Notes under the pieces: generated by a model | Told to the model about the DNA's origin: nothing | The model's input: the letters and a program-made list of their open reading frames with translations, nothing else | Database searches by the model: none | From: Ferrimonas balearica DSM 9799 | Lineage (GTDB): Bacteria; Pseudomonadota; Gammaproteobacteria; Enterobacterales; Shewanellaceae | DNA length: 64,000 bases | Assembly (NCBI RefSeq): GCF_000148645.1 | Contig: NC_014541.1 | Location: 4,115,139 to 4,179,138, forward strand | Reading direction: 5' to 3' | Translations under genes and position numbers: made by a program | In this document: one piece after another, positions 1-9,807 of the stretch | Position numbering within the stretch: position 1 is the first letter of the stretch | Layout of the letters: every line of letters starts with the position of its first letter

Positions 1-112
1 GACCGGACAGGCGATTCAGTGGGTCGAGCGAGGTTTGCACCGCCACATCGTAAACCGGCGCCAGCAGGATCTGACGCAGGGTCTGTTGCACCAGGCCTTC
101 ACCACCATTCAT
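1..112 (-). CDS. ilvA: Threonine dehydratase IlvA, N-terminal fragment cut by the window edge
   Basis: Only the first 37 codons are present. The translation ([20 protein letters not shown], then VYD-type residues) resembles the start of biosynthetic threonine ammonia-lyase, where the segment around [10 protein letters not shown] precedes the PLP lysine region. The enzyme makes 2-oxobutanoate from threonine, the committed step to isoleucine. The ATG overlaps the ilvD stop codon in an ATGA, so it is the next gene of the ilv operon and probably translationally coupled. The identification leans on operon position because so little protein is visible. Confidence 0.8.
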   Translation of the reverse strand, partial: MNGGEGLVQQTLRQILLAPVYDVAVQTSLDPLNRLSG

Positions 113-1944
113 GCCCCATCCTCCAGCTTGCTGAGATCCCGCACGGCCCCCTTGTCTGCGCTGGTGGCCAGGTGGGCATAGGCTTTCAGCGCCGGCGACA
201 CCAGGCGCTCACGGTTGGGGCGATAACGGCAGTGTTCGGCGCGTTGGGCCAGCACTTCGGCGCTCACCTGCAGCTCAATCCGCCGGTTGGGGATATCGAT
301 GGCGATGACATCGCCCTCCTCCACCAGCGCAATGGTGCCGCCGCTGGCCGCTTCCGGTGATACGTGGCCGATGGAGAGGCCGGAGGTGCCGCCGGAGAAG
401 CGGCCATCGGTGATCAGGGCGCAGGCCTGACCCAATCCCATCGACTTGAGATAGCTGGTGGGGTAAAGCATCTCCTGCATGCCGGGACCGCCTTTCGGCC
501 CCTCGTAGCGGATCACCACCACGTCACCGGCCTGCACCTGACCGCCCAGAATGGCGCTGACTGCCGCATCCTGGCTGTCGAACACCCGCGCGGGGCCGGT
601 AAAGGTGAGGCAGGATTCCGCCACCCCCGCGGTTTTCACCACGCAGCCATCGGCAGCCAGATTGCCGGACAGCACCGCCAGTCCGCCGTCCTGACTATAG
701 GCGTGGTCAATATCGCGGATGCAGCCGTTTTGCCGGTCCACATCCAGGGTGGGCCAGCGGCAATCCTGGGAGAACGCCTGGGTGGTGCGGATCCCCGCCG
801 GGCCCGCCCGGTAGAACTCCGCGACGCTGGCACAGGGGGCGTTGGCCACATCCCGCTCGGCCAGCACGGCCGCCAGCGACTGCCCCGCCACGTGGGGCAC
901 CTGAGTGTGGATCAGGCCGCCCCGGGCCAGCTCGGACAGCAGGGCCATCACGCCCCCGGCCCGATGCACATCTTCCATATGGTATTGCGGGGTGGCGGGA
1001 GCCACCTTGCAGAGATTGGGCACTTTGCGCGACAGCACGTCGATGTCGCTCATGGTAAAGGGCACCTGGCCCTCCTGAGCGGCCGCCAGCAGGTGCAGAA
1101 TGGTGTTGGTGGAGCCGCCCATGGCGATGTCCAGCGCCATGGCGTTTTCAAACGCCTGGCGGTTGGCGATACCGCGCGGCAGGGCGGTGTCATCCTCCTG
1201 TTTATACCAGCGGTGGCACAGTTCAACGATGCGTCGACCCGCTTCCAGAAACAGCCCTTTGCGGTCGGCGTGGGTGGCCAGCATCGAGCCGTTGCCCGGC
1301 AACGCCAGGCCCAGCGCTTCGGTCAGGCAGTTCATGGAGTTGGCGGTAAACATGCCGGAGCAGGAACCGCAGGTGGGGCAGGCGCTGCGCTCAACTTGTT
1401 CGCTCTGTTCGTCAGAGACATTGGGATCCGCCGCCTGCACCATGGCGTCCACCAGATCGAGCTTGATGATCTGATCCGACAGCTTGGTTTTGCCCGCTTC
1501 CATCGGCCCGCCGGAGACAAAGATGGTGGGGATGTTGAGGCGCATCGCCGCCATCAGCATACCGGGGGTGATCTTGTCGCAATTGGAGATGCACACCAGC
1601 GCGTCGGCGCAGTGGGCATTCACCATGTACTCAACCGAGTCGGCAATCAATTCCCGGCTGGGCAGGGAGTAGAGCATCCCCCCATGACCCATGGCGATGC
1701 CGTCGTCCACGGCGATGGTGTTGAACTCCTTGGCCACCCCACCCGCTTCCTCAATGGCGCCCGCCACCAGTTCCCCCATGTTCTTCAGGTGCACATGGCC
1801 GGGCACAAACTGGGTAAAGGAGTTGGCGATGGCGATAATGGGTTTGCCAAAGTCGTCGTCGGTCATGCCGGTGGCGCGCCAGAGGGCACGGGCCCCCGCC
1901 ATATTACGGCCGGCGGTGGTGGTGGCGGATCGAAGCTTCGGCAT
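109..1944 (-). CDS. ilvD: Dihydroxy-acid dehydratase IlvD
   Basis: Dehydrates 2,3-dihydroxy-isovalerate and -methylvalerate to the 2-keto acids that IlvE aminates. The 611-residue protein matches the usual length (E. coli 616) and is collinear with it throughout. Iron-sulfur ligand cysteines are visible at Cys122 (ISNCDK) and Cys195 (CGSCSG), and the C-terminal [22 protein letters not shown] block is intact. The start [17 protein letters not shown] was chosen because it matches the family and has an AAGGAC element just upstream; a longer open frame exists but is not family-like. It follows ilvE by about 100 bp and overlaps ilvA by 4 bp. Confidence 0.97.
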   Translation of the reverse strand: MPKLRSATTTAGRNMAGARALWRATGMTDDDFGKPIIAIANSFTQFVPGHVHLKNMGELVAGAIEEAGGVAKEFNTIAVDDGIAMGHGGMLYSLPSRELIADSVEYMVNAHCADALVCISNCDKITPGMLMAAMRLNIPTIFVSGGPMEAGKTKLSDQIIKLDLVDAMVQAADPNVSDEQSEQVERSACPTCGSCSGMFTANSMNCLTEALGLALPGNGSMLATHADRKGLFLEAGRRIVELCHRWYKQEDDTALPRGIANRQAFENAMALDIAMGGSTNTILHLLAAAQEGQVPFTMSDIDVLSRKVPNLCKVAPATPQYHMEDVHRAGGVMALLSELARGGLIHTQVPHVAGQSLAAVLAERDVANAPCASVAEFYRAGPAGIRTTQAFSQDCRWPTLDVDRQNGCIRDIDHAYSQDGGLAVLSGNLAADGCVVKTAGVAESCLTFTGPARVFDSQDAAVSAILGGQVQAGDVVVIRYEGPKGGPGMQEMLYPTSYLKSMGLGQACALITDGRFSGGTSGLSIGHVSPEAASGGTIALVEEGDVIAIDIPNRRIELQVSAEVLAQRAEHCRYRPNRERLVSPALKAYAHLATSADKGAVRDLSKLEDGA

Positions 1945-2040
1945 AACGGTGTCCTTGGTCGGGGTTGGCCCCGCACAGATGGTGAAAAAAAGGGGGCCGC
2001 CCACGCCCTGGTGTCGGCCCCGTCAGCACAAGCGTGGCGG

Positions 2041-3012
2041 TTACAGTTCCACCGCCATGGTGTGAGCGGCAAACGCCTGCTCATCGCTGGGAGTGTGGAC
2101 GTAATCGAGCCAGCCCCACTTGTCTTCGGTGTCGCCGGTGAACAGGCCAAAGAACGCCTTTTGCATGGCGCCGGTGATCTCACCGCGGCGGCCCTCACCG
2201 ATGGTGATGCCATCCACCGAACGCACCGGCACAATCTCGGCGGCGGTGCCGGTCATAAAGATCTCGTCGGCCAGGTAGAGCGCTTCCCGCGCCAGTGCCT
2301 CTTCACGCACGGTATAACCGGCGTCACGGGCCAACGTCATGATGGTGTCGCGGGTGATGCCCGGCAGGATGGCGGCGGTCACCGGCGGGGTGTAAAGCAC
2401 GCCGTTTTTGACGATAAACAGGTTCTCACCGGCCCCTTCGGAGATCTGGCCGTTGACGTCCAGGGCGATCCCCTCGGCATAGCCATGACGTCGGGCTTCG
2501 CCGGAGATCAGCTGGGACGAGAGGTAGTTACCACCCGCTTTTGCTGCGGTGGGCATGGTGTTGGCCGCCAGCCGGTTCCAGCTGGAGACGCACACATCCA
2601 CGCCAGTTTCGGCACTCTCATCACCGAGGTATGCGTTCCAGGGGAAGGCCGCCACAATCACCTCAGCCTGGCTGCCGGCAGGCACATTCAAACCCAGGCC
2701 GACATGGCCATAGAACGCGAGAGGGCGGATGTAGGCGCTGTCGAGGCCGTTCTGGCCTACCGAGTCGCGACAGGCCTGCTCAATCTCCTCCACACTCCAG
2801 GGGATCGGCATGCGGTAGATTTTGGCGGAATCAAACAGGCGCTGAATGTGTTCCTTCAGACGGAACACCGCCGGGCCCTTGGGGGTGTGGTAGGCGCGAA
2901 TCCCTTCGAACACCGACGAACCGTAATGCAGGGCATGGCTGAGGACGTGCACCTTGGCATCCTGCCAGGGCACCATCTCTCCATTAAACCAGATGTAATC
3001 GGCTTGGCTCAC
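2041..3012 (-). CDS. ilvE: Branched-chain amino acid aminotransferase IlvE
   Basis: Fold-type IV PLP aminotransferase that makes Val, Ile and Leu from their keto acids using glutamate. The PLP lysine is Lys158 in TAAKAGGNY; ALDVNGQISEGAGENLF and GTAAEIVPVRSVDG are the conserved phosphate-binding segments. The 323 residues include about 14 extra C-terminal residues relative to E. coli IlvE. The start is GTG, preceded by AAGGAG eight bases upstream. It lies between ilvM and ilvD in the ilv operon. Confidence 0.97.
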   Translation of the reverse strand: MSQADYIWFNGEMVPWQDAKVHVLSHALHYGSSVFEGIRAYHTPKGPAVFRLKEHIQRLFDSAKIYRMPIPWSVEEIEQACRDSVGQNGLDSAYIRPLAFYGHVGLGLNVPAGSQAEVIVAAFPWNAYLGDESAETGVDVCVSSWNRLAANTMPTAAKAGGNYLSSQLISGEARRHGYAEGIALDVNGQISEGAGENLFIVKNGVLYTPPVTAAILPGITRDTIMTLARDAGYTVREEALAREALYLADEIFMTGTAAEIVPVRSVDGITIGEGRRGEITGAMQKAFFGLFTGDTEDKWGWLDYVHTPSDEQAFAAHTMAVEL

Positions 3013-3033
3013 GGTGAATACTCCTTCAAATGC

Positions 3034-3297
3034 TTAAGCGTTGGCTGCGGCGGCCGGGGCCGACTCGCAAGCCGTTTCGATGCGACAATCGGTCACATCG
3101 AACAATTTATCCAACTGACGGGTGAGTTGGTCAATCGGGCGTTCGCTGCTCACCGTTACCGCCATCTGCGATTGGTTGCCGGCGTACGCCATGTTCATAT
3201 TGCGGACGGTGAAGCCGCGATGGCGGGTCACCCGCAGCACGCGCTCCAGTACATCCGGGCTGGGGTTCATCTCGATATACAGGGTGTGCTCGCTCAT
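3034..3297 (-). CDS. ilvM: Acetolactate synthase II small (regulatory) subunit IlvM
   Basis: An 87-residue ACT-domain protein ([20 protein letters not shown] and RVTRHRGF motif), the typical size for IlvM. It should pair with the IlvG catalytic subunit encoded immediately upstream. Its ATG overlaps the ilvG stop by 4 bp, which suits stoichiometric coupled translation. The C-terminus is Ala-rich and not conserved. The isozyme II small subunit is normally insensitive to valine; that is family knowledge, not visible here. Confidence 0.93.
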   Translation of the reverse strand: MSEHTLYIEMNPSPDVLERVLRVTRHRGFTVRNMNMAYAGNQSQMAVTVSSERPIDQLTRQLDKLFDVTDCRIETACESAPAAAANA

Positions 3298-4940
3298 CGC
3301 TTTTCCTCCATCATCTCGTCATTTGACGCACCCGGCGGAACCAGGGGCCAGACGTTTTCCTTTTCTGAAATCGATACGTGCAACAGGTAGGGGCCTTCCG
3401 CTGCCAGCATCTCGGCCATCGCTTCCTCTACCTGGTCTTTGCGCCAGATATGGCGGCCGGGGATATTGAACGCCGCCGCCATGGTGACGAAATCCGGGTT
3501 GTCGGACAGGTCGGTTTCGCTGAAGCGCTCCTCGAAGAACAGCTCCTGCCACTGCTTCACCATGCCCAAGCGCTGGTTATCCAGCAGCACAATCTTGAGG
3601 GGCAGGCGAGCCCGCTTGATGGTGGTGAGCTCCTGCACGTTCATCATGAAAGAGCCATCACCGGAGACCAGCAGCGACAGGTCATCGGGACGGGCCAACT
3701 GGGCGCCGATGGCCGCCGGCAGACCAAATCCCATGGTGCCCAAACCGGCACTGGAGAGGTGGTTGCTGGGGCTGTCGAACCACATATGCTGAGCCACCCA
3801 CATCTGGTGCTGCCCCACGTCGCAGGAAACCATGGCGTTGCGCGGCAGGGTTTCCGCCAGACGCTTCAGCAGGGCTGGCGCGTAGATGGTGGCACCGGGG
3901 TGGTCGTAACGATGGGCACACTGCTGTTTCTGCTCATCGCAGTGATCGCGCCATTCCGACACGTCCATCGGCATCGCCAGAGCGGGCAACACCCGGCGCA
4001 GATCGCCACAGTAGGAGACCATGGCATCCCGACGCTTGCTGATTTCGGCCGGGTCGATGTCCAGGTGAATCACCTTGGCGGTGGGGGCAAACGCATCGAG
4101 CTTGCCGGTCACCCGGTCATCAAATCGGGCGCCCACCGCAATCAGCAGGTCACACTCCTGAACCGCCTGGTTGGCCGCCCGGCTGCCGTGCATGCCGAGC
4201 ATGCCGAGGAAGCCCGGTGTGCCGTGAGCAATGGCGCCAATCCCCTTGAGGGTGGTGACCGACGGCATGCCGGTGACCCGGATAAAGTCACGCAACTCCG
4301 CCACCGCACCGGCCATGCCGACACCACCACCCACGTACAGCAGCGGCTTGCGGGAATCGGCCAGCATCGCCTGGGCCGCTTCCAGTTCAAAAGTGTCATT
4401 GGCCGCCTGCGGCAGGGCACGAGGCCGGCCGTGATACGCCACCATCGCCTGCTGCACATCCTTGGGGATGTCCACCAGAACCGGACCAGGACGCCCTTCC
4501 GCCGCCAGCTCAAACGCCTGATGCAGGGTGTCACAGAGGGTGTCGGGCGAACTGACCAGGAAACTGTGCTTGGTGCAGGCCAGCGACAGGCCCAACACAT
4601 CAATCTCCTGGAACGCATCGGTACCGATCGCCGCACTGGGCACCTGGCCGGTGATGGCCACCACCGGGATGGAATCCATCATGGCGTCCGCCAGCGCGGT
4701 GATCAGGTTGGTCGCGCCCGGCCCGGAGGTGGCCATGCAGACCCCCACCTTGCCGGAAGCGCGAGCGTAGCCGATGGCGGCAAACGCTGCGCCCTGTTCA
4801 TGCCGACACAGCAGATGCTCTACCGGGCTGTCATACAGGGCATCGTAAATTGGCATGATGGCACCGCCCGGGTAGCCGAACAGAGTGCGAACTCCCTGTT
4901 CTGCCAACGCGCGTACTACCGCCTCCGCTCCGCTTATCAT
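3294..4940 (-). CDS. ilvG: Acetolactate synthase II large subunit IlvG
   Basis: TPP- and FAD-dependent acetohydroxyacid synthase catalytic subunit that condenses pyruvate with pyruvate or 2-oxobutanoate. Glu48 in RHEQGAA is the TPP-activating glutamate and [12 protein letters not shown] is the TPP/Mg motif. At 548 residues it is full length and uninterrupted, unlike the frameshifted ilvG of E. coli K-12. It starts four bases after the ilvC stop and overlaps ilvM. Confidence 0.96.
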   Translation of the reverse strand: MISGAEAVVRALAEQGVRTLFGYPGGAIMPIYDALYDSPVEHLLCRHEQGAAFAAIGYARASGKVGVCMATSGPGATNLITALADAMMDSIPVVAITGQVPSAAIGTDAFQEIDVLGLSLACTKHSFLVSSPDTLCDTLHQAFELAAEGRPGPVLVDIPKDVQQAMVAYHGRPRALPQAANDTFELEAAQAMLADSRKPLLYVGGGVGMAGAVAELRDFIRVTGMPSVTTLKGIGAIAHGTPGFLGMLGMHGSRAANQAVQECDLLIAVGARFDDRVTGKLDAFAPTAKVIHLDIDPAEISKRRDAMVSYCGDLRRVLPALAMPMDVSEWRDHCDEQKQQCAHRYDHPGATIYAPALLKRLAETLPRNAMVSCDVGQHQMWVAQHMWFDSPSNHLSSAGLGTMGFGLPAAIGAQLARPDDLSLLVSGDGSFMMNVQELTTIKRARLPLKIVLLDNQRLGMVKQWQELFFEERFSETDLSDNPDFVTMAAAFNIPGRHIWRKDQVEEAMAEMLAAEGPYLLHVSISEKENVWPLVPPGASNDEMMEEKR

Positions 4941-4944
4941 GGGT

Positions 4945-5943
4945 TTACTCTCCCCGCTTCAACCAGCTCATACGGCCACGCAAGTCCGCACCCACCGCTT
5001 CGATCGGGTGGCTGCACTCTTCGGTCTTGCGACGGTGGTAGTCCGCGTTACCGGACTGGTACTCATCGATCCACTCACGGGCAAACTGGCCGGTTTGGAT
5101 CTCGGTCAGCACCTGCTTCATGGTCTCTTTGGCGCGGTCATCAACGATGCGATCGCCCCGGGTCAGTGCGCCGTAGGAGGCGGTGTCGGACACAAACTGG
5201 TGCATCCGGCTGATGCCGCCTTCGTACAACAGGTCAACGATCAGCTTGAGTTCGTGCAGGCACTCAAAGTAAGCCAGCTCCGGCTGGTAACCGGCTTCCA
5301 CCAGGGTTTCCCAGCCTTTGCGAACCATCGCGATGGCGCCGCCACACAACACCGCCTGCTCACCAAACAGGTCGGTTTCGGTTTCCTCTTTGAAATTGGT
5401 GGTCAGTACCCCACCGCGGGTGCCACCTACGGCATCGGCGTAGGCCAGAGCCTTGGCGTGAGCACTGCCGGTGGCGTCCTGGTGCACCGCCATCAGACAG
5501 GGCACACCGGCACCACGCTCGTACTCGGTACGAACCAGGTAGCCCGGGCCTTTCGGCGCCACCATGGTCACGTCGATCTCGGCGGAGGGTTTGATCAGGT
5601 CATACAGGATGTTGAAGCCGTGGCTGAACATCAGCATCGCGCCCGGCTTGATGTTGGGTTCGATGTGATCGCGGTAGATCTGGGCCTGAGCCATATCCGG
5701 AGTCAGCATCATCACGATGTCGGCGTCCTTCACCGCTTCCGCAAAGGGCACCGGCTGCCAGCCCTCGGACTCGGCCTGTTGCCAGCTCGGGCCACCCGGA
5801 CGCAGACCGATCACCACGTTGGCGCCACTGTCCCGCAGGTTCAGAGACTGGCCGCGGCCCTGACTGCCGTAACCGAGCACGGCAATGGTTTTTCCTTCCA
5901 GCAAACTCGGGTTGGCGTCCGCTTGGTGATACATCTGGGTCAT
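4945..5943 (-). CDS. ilvC: Ketol-acid reductoisomerase IlvC, short class I form
   Basis: NADPH-dependent isomeroreductase, second step of Val/Ile synthesis. The N-terminal Rossmann motif is [13 protein letters not shown], followed by LRPGG in the cofactor-specificity loop. The C-terminal knotted helical domain has the [18 protein letters not shown] metal-binding segment and the conserved HEL and SD.AS.G motifs. At 332 residues it is the short class I enzyme, not the about 490-residue class II enzyme of enteric bacteria. It is the first structural gene of the operon, downstream of the leader attenuator. Confidence 0.95.
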   Translation of the reverse strand: MTQMYHQADANPSLLEGKTIAVLGYGSQGRGQSLNLRDSGANVVIGLRPGGPSWQQAESEGWQPVPFAEAVKDADIVMMLTPDMAQAQIYRDHIEPNIKPGAMLMFSHGFNILYDLIKPSAEIDVTMVAPKGPGYLVRTEYERGAGVPCLMAVHQDATGSAHAKALAYADAVGGTRGGVLTTNFKEETETDLFGEQAVLCGGAIAMVRKGWETLVEAGYQPELAYFECLHELKLIVDLLYEGGISRMHQFVSDTASYGALTRGDRIVDDRAKETMKQVLTEIQTGQFAREWIDEYQSGNADYHRRKTEECSHPIEAVGADLRGRMSWLKRGE

Positions 5944-5976
5944 GGTGTGGCTCTCCGTAAGTTAATGACCTGAAAA

Positions 5977-6009
5977 TAAAAAACCCCCCGGACCTTTCGG
6001 TGCGGGGGG
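5977..6009 (-). terminator. ilv leader attenuator (rho-independent terminator)
   Basis: A GC-rich hairpin (plus-strand arms ccccccg.acc and ggt.cgggggg around tttc) is followed on the minus strand by a run of T (plus-strand A run 5977-5983). It lies between the leader peptide stop and ilvC, exactly where an amino-acid attenuator belongs. Confidence 0.88.
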
Positions 6010-6033
6010 CTTGGTGTCGTTTTGGCTTCGTTG

Positions 6034-6135
6034 TTAGCTTCTGCTACTGCCTCGTGCCACACCCTGACCCCCGCAGGTGACGATAATCACCACGGTAATC
6101 ACGACTAGCACTAGTTCGATGGCAGTACGGAACAT
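6034..6135 (-). CDS. ilvL: ilv operon leader peptide IlvL
   Basis: A 33-codon ORF starting MFRTAIELVLVVITVVIIVT. Residues 6-19 are almost entirely Ile, Val and Leu, the regulatory codons expected for multivalent attenuation of the ilv operon. It ends about 25 bp before the attenuator hairpin. When charged Val/Ile/Leu tRNAs are scarce, ribosome stalling here should prevent terminator formation. The ORF is too short for ordinary gene finders but its composition and placement are diagnostic. Confidence 0.92.
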   Translation of the reverse strand: MFRTAIELVLVVITVVIIVTCGGQGVARGSSRS

Positions 6136-6191
6136 TGGATTCACTCTCAACAAAACGGAAAAATTTGGTGCTCAAGTTCTGAGCTTTTTTA

Positions 6192-6220
6192 GAGTTAGCA
6201 CAGCGAATTTTCAGATGCAA
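6192..6220 (-). promoter_or_regulatory. Candidate ilv operon promoter
   Basis: On the minus strand TTGCAT (6220-6215) is separated by 17 bases from TAACTC (6197-6192), with a TG one base ahead of the -10 (extended -10). The leader ATG is about 57 bases downstream. The -10 match is only fair. The rest of 6136-6364 is AT-rich and shows no gene. Confidence 0.4.
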
Positions 6221-6364
6221 AGATTAATTTGCACTCAACCGAAAACGACTATGTAACAAATCGTTTCGTTATAGAACCATAGGCAACAACAGAGAAAAAT
6301 GCTTGAATAACCAATACCTTTTTTGACTAAGGCAGGGGTTGGCTCACCACTTGGAGGTGGAAAC

Positions 6365-7882
6365 ATGAGTCTTTCCCGTGTGTTAAGTCGTGGCCAGTTG
6401 GGCATCGAAGCACCCCGGGTCACGGTGGAAGTTCACCTGGGCGGTGGCTTGCCCAGTTTTACCATTGTCGGTCTGCCCGAAGCCTCGGTGCGGGAGTCCC
6501 GCGAGCGGGTTCGGGCCGCCCTGCAGATGGCGGGGTTTGAGTTTCCGGCCCGACGGATTACCGTCAATCTGGCCCCCGCGGATCTGCCCAAACAGGGGGG
6601 GCGGTTCGACCTGCCCATCGCTCTGGGAATTCTTGCCGCATCAAAGCAACTTCCCGACATTTGCCTGCACAATCGTGAATTTTATGGCGAACTCAGCCTG
6701 TCCGGCGCCCTGCGCCCCATCCCCGGAGTGCTGCCCGCTATTGTCGCCGGCCATCAGGCCGGTCACCGTCTCTATCTGCCCGAAGAAAATGGCCCGGAAG
6801 CGGCCCTGGTCAGCGACGCCGATACCCAGCTCAGTCCCTCCCTGCTGGCGCTGGTGGCCGGGTTATTGGGGCAACAGCCCCTGCCCGGCCCTCCGGCTGC
6901 CAGTGCACCGCCACAGCCGAGTGAACACTGCCTGAGCGACATCATCGGTCAGGGCCACGCCAAGCGGGCCCTGATGATCGCCGCCGCGGGTCATCACCAT
7001 CTCTTGCTGATGGGGCCTCCAGGCACCGGAAAAACCCTGTTGGCAAGCCGACTGGCCAGCCTGTTGCCCCCGCTGACCACCGAACAGGCTCTGGCCGTGG
7101 CAGCAATTCACTCGGTAGCAGGGATGAGCCGTACGCCGGCTCAACTCCATCAACGGCCATTTCGGGGACCTCACCATTCCAGCTCTGCGGCTTCCCTGGT
7201 GGGGGGCGGCAGCATTCCTCAACCCGGGGAGATCTCTCTGGCCCACCACGGCGTTCTGTTTCTCGATGAACTGCCGGAGTTTGCCCGCACTGTGCTGGAC
7301 AGCCTCAGAGAGCCCCTTGAAAGCGGCGAAGTGGTGATCTCCCGGGCCAGCGCCAAGCTGACGTTTCCGGCCCAGTTCCAGCTGGTGGCCGCCATGAACC
7401 CTGCTCCCTCCGGCGAAACCGGCCAGCACAGCCGGGATACCCCGGAGCAGATCCGACGCTACCTCTCCCGCCTCTCCGGCCCCTTCCTAGACCGTTTCGA
7501 TCTGACCATTGAGGTGCCCCGCCTGCCCCCCGGCAGCCTGACTCAGGGGCAACGTGAGGGCCCCACCAGTGACGAGGTCCGGGCCTTGGTGGCAGCAGCG
7601 CGACAGCAGGCGCTGACCCGCCAGGGCTGTCTCAATCAGGCGCTTGCCGGCCATCGGCTGGGCCCCGGTGTGGGGATCCCGGCAGCGGGCTTGCAGTACG
7701 CCGAACGGGCCGTCAGTAAGCTGGGATTATCGGTGCGTGCCTTTCACCGCATCCTGCGGGTTTCCCGGACCATCGCCGATCTGGCGGGTGAAGATCAGGT
7801 GGGCAAAGCCCATATGGCGGAAGCGCTGGGTTACCGGGCGATGGATCGTTTACTGAAAGAGTTGTCATCAATGACTGGATAA
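6365..7882 (+). CDS. comM: ComM/YifB-family AAA+ helicase
   Basis: Mg-chelatase-like AAA+ ATPase; ComM is a hexameric branch-migration helicase for integrating transformed DNA. The N-terminal ChlI-type domain (SFTIVGLPEASVRESRERVRAAL) is followed by Walker A GPPGTGKTLLAS, Walker B GVLFLDELPEF and the C-terminal Mg-chelatase domain with RAFHRILRVSRTIADLAG. At 505 residues it is normal size. The start is placed at MSLSRVLSRG because GGAGGT lies about six bases upstream. It is divergent from the ilv operon, the same neighbourhood as in E. coli. Confidence 0.95.
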   Translation: MSLSRVLSRGQLGIEAPRVTVEVHLGGGLPSFTIVGLPEASVRESRERVRAALQMAGFEFPARRITVNLAPADLPKQGGRFDLPIALGILAASKQLPDICLHNREFYGELSLSGALRPIPGVLPAIVAGHQAGHRLYLPEENGPEAALVSDADTQLSPSLLALVAGLLGQQPLPGPPAASAPPQPSEHCLSDIIGQGHAKRALMIAAAGHHHLLLMGPPGTGKTLLASRLASLLPPLTTEQALAVAAIHSVAGMSRTPAQLHQRPFRGPHHSSSAASLVGGGSIPQPGEISLAHHGVLFLDELPEFARTVLDSLREPLESGEVVISRASAKLTFPAQFQLVAAMNPAPSGETGQHSRDTPEQIRRYLSRLSGPFLDRFDLTIEVPRLPPGSLTQGQREGPTSDEVRALVAAARQQALTRQGCLNQALAGHRLGPGVGIPAAGLQYAERAVSKLGLSVRAFHRILRVSRTIADLAGEDQVGKAHMAEALGYRAMDRLLKELSSMTG

Positions 7883-7959
7883 TGCGGCCAAATCCCGGCT
7901 TGTTCGCTGCAGATAGCCTGAATTACCATAACCCCAGAGATGGATTTGAAGGAGTGGTT

Positions 7960-8850
7960 ATGGTGTCCACGCTGCGTGGGCTGCTGTCGTTCAGCGGCTA
8001 CGTCATCAACACCTTGTTCTGGTTTCCCTGGGTGATTCTGCTCGGCCTGCTGAAGCTGCTGCCCATCGCCCCGTTGCGACGGGGCTGCACGGTGCTGCTC
8101 GATGGCATCGCCGGGATCTGGATCGGCATCAACAACCTCAATCAGCGGCTGTTGTCCCGCACCCGGGTGATCACCCATGCCCTGCCGGAACTGAACCCCA
8201 AGCAGTGGTATCTGGTGATCGCCAACCATCAGTCCTGGGTCGATATCCTGATGTTGCAGCGGGTGTTTAACGGCAAAATCCCCTTCCTCAAGTTCTTTCT
8301 CAAGCGCGAGCTGTTGTACGTGCCGTTCCTGGGACTGTGCTGGTGGGCCTTGGATTTCCCCTTTATGCGCCGTTACAGCAAAAGCTTCCTGGCCAAAAAT
8401 CCGCACCTGAAAGGCAAGGACCGGGAAGCCACCCGCAAAGCCTGTGAGAAGTTTCACTACCAGCCCGTCAGCATCATGAACTTTGTCGAGGGCACCCGCT
8501 TTACCCCGGCAAAGAAGGCGCGGCAGGAGAGTCCCTTCCCCACCCTGCTCAAACCCAAGGTGGGCGGCGTGGCCATGTCCCTGGACGCCATGGGGGGCAA
8601 GATGAAAAGACTGCTGGATGTCACCATCTACTACCCGGCCGGTATCCCCAGTTTCTGGGATTACCTGTGTGGCCGGGTACCGAAGGTAGAGCTGTGGATC
8701 GAGGAACACTGCCTCGAACCCATCAACCGGCTGGATTACCAGAAACGTGAAGACAAGGGGACGTACCAGAGCTGGTTAAACCAGATCTGGAGTGAGAAAG
8801 CGGGTAAGCTTGCCGCCCTGGAGCATCAACAAGAGAGACAGGATTGCTGA
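7960..8850 (+). CDS. PlsC-type lysophospholipid acyltransferase, YihG-like (first of tandem pair)
   Basis: Membrane acyltransferase of the LPLAT/AGPAT family. The catalytic HX4D motif is NHQSWVD, and the acceptor-binding region is FVEGTRFTPAKK. The N-terminus is hydrophobic (about residues 10-35), anchoring it in the inner membrane. The ATG has AAGGAG five bases upstream; a longer frame back to 7882 is unlikely. It resembles E. coli YihG, which adjusts acyl chains of membrane lipids. The stop is immediately followed by the start of a paralogue, so the pair is one transcription unit. Confidence 0.88.
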   Translation: MVSTLRGLLSFSGYVINTLFWFPWVILLGLLKLLPIAPLRRGCTVLLDGIAGIWIGINNLNQRLLSRTRVITHALPELNPKQWYLVIANHQSWVDILMLQRVFNGKIPFLKFFLKRELLYVPFLGLCWWALDFPFMRRYSKSFLAKNPHLKGKDREATRKACEKFHYQPVSIMNFVEGTRFTPAKKARQESPFPTLLKPKVGGVAMSLDAMGGKMKRLLDVTIYYPAGIPSFWDYLCGRVPKVELWIEEHCLEPINRLDYQKREDKGTYQSWLNQIWSEKAGKLAALEHQQERQDC

Positions 8851-9807
8851 ATGTTGTCGTTTTTGCCCGCGCCGATTCTGGCGCCGCTTAACGCCGTACT
8901 GGCCTGCCTGAGCGTACTGTTCTGGGGTGGCCTGATCATTCTGCTTGCCCCCATCAAACTGCTGCCCATCCCGGCATTGCGGCGGCAGATCAGTGCTCTG
9001 TGCAACGCCTGCATGCACGGCTGGGTCGCGACCAATTACGGGGTGCTGCGGCTCACCACCAAAACCCGCTGGGAAGTGGATGGCCTGTCCGAAAGCCAGC
9101 TTTCCAAGCAGGGCTGGTATCTGGTTCTGGCCAATCACCTGAGCTGGGCCGACATCGTGGTGGTCACCGTGGTGCTGCGCAACCAGGTGCCGATGCTGAA
9201 GTTCTTCCTCAAACAGCAGCTGCTCTATGTGCCCGTGATGGGACTGGCTTGCTGGGCGCTGGATATGCCCTTTATGCGGCGCTACACCAAGAGCCAGATC
9301 GCCAAAAATCCGGCCCTGAAAGGTAAGGACATTGAAACCACCCGCCGCAGCTGCGAGAAGTTCAAAGACCTGCCCACCTGCGTCATCAACTTTGTCGAAG
9401 GCTCACGCCTGACCCGCTCCAAGCACCAGCGTCAGCGCAGTCCGTTCCGCTACCTGATGAAGCCCAAGGCCGGTGGCATCGCCTTTGCGCTCAATACCCT
9501 GGGCAGTCAGTTCGACCAGTTGCTGGACGTCACCATCGTCTACCCGGATGCACCGGAAAACATCATGTGGGCGTTGCTGCAGGGCAAACTGGACCGCATC
9601 CATGTCAGTGTCCGCACCCTGCCTATGAGCGAAGTCCCCGTCGGCGACTACGACAGCGACAAGGCCTACCGCGTGACCTTCCAGCACTGGCTCAACGGCC
9701 TGTGGCTGGAGAAGGACCGCACCATCGCCAATGTGATCAATCAGCAGCAGGCGCCGGCGCCGTTCTATCAAGAGCTTGAGCCAACTGGTCAAGCTGAGTC
9801 TCGTTAA
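8851..9807 (+). CDS. PlsC-type lysophospholipid acyltransferase, YihG-like (second of tandem pair)
   Basis: Paralogue of the preceding gene with the same layout: N-terminal membrane segment, HX4D motif NHLSWAD, the shared FLKQQLLYVPVMGLACWALDMPFMRRY block and FVEGSRLTRSKHQRQRSPF. Zero spacing from its neighbour indicates an operon born by tandem duplication. The two may act on different acyl-CoA/acyl-ACP or lysolipid substrates; that is inference. The last 71 bp overlap the end of the convergent DUF523 gene. Confidence 0.87.
   Translation: MLSFLPAPILAPLNAVLACLSVLFWGGLIILLAPIKLLPIPALRRQISALCNACMHGWVATNYGVLRLTTKTRWEVDGLSESQLSKQGWYLVLANHLSWADIVVVTVVLRNQVPMLKFFLKQQLLYVPVMGLACWALDMPFMRRYTKSQIAKNPALKGKDIETTRRSCEKFKDLPTCVINFVEGSRLTRSKHQRQRSPFRYLMKPKAGGIAFALNTLGSQFDQLLDVTIVYPDAPENIMWALLQGKLDRIHVSVRTLPMSEVPVGDYDSDKAYRVTFQHWLNGLWLEKDRTIANVINQQQAPAPFYQELEPTGQAESR

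Noticed and set aside
364-3390. A 1008-codon open frame on the plus strand opposite ilvD, ilvE and ilvM
   Set aside because: It is a His/Gly/Val-rich antisense frame that runs across several well-identified minus-strand genes; high G+C makes such mirror frames common.
3294-4940. Possible frameshift in ilvG as in E. coli K-12
   Set aside because: The frame is open and full length from MISGAEAVV to the ilvM overlap.
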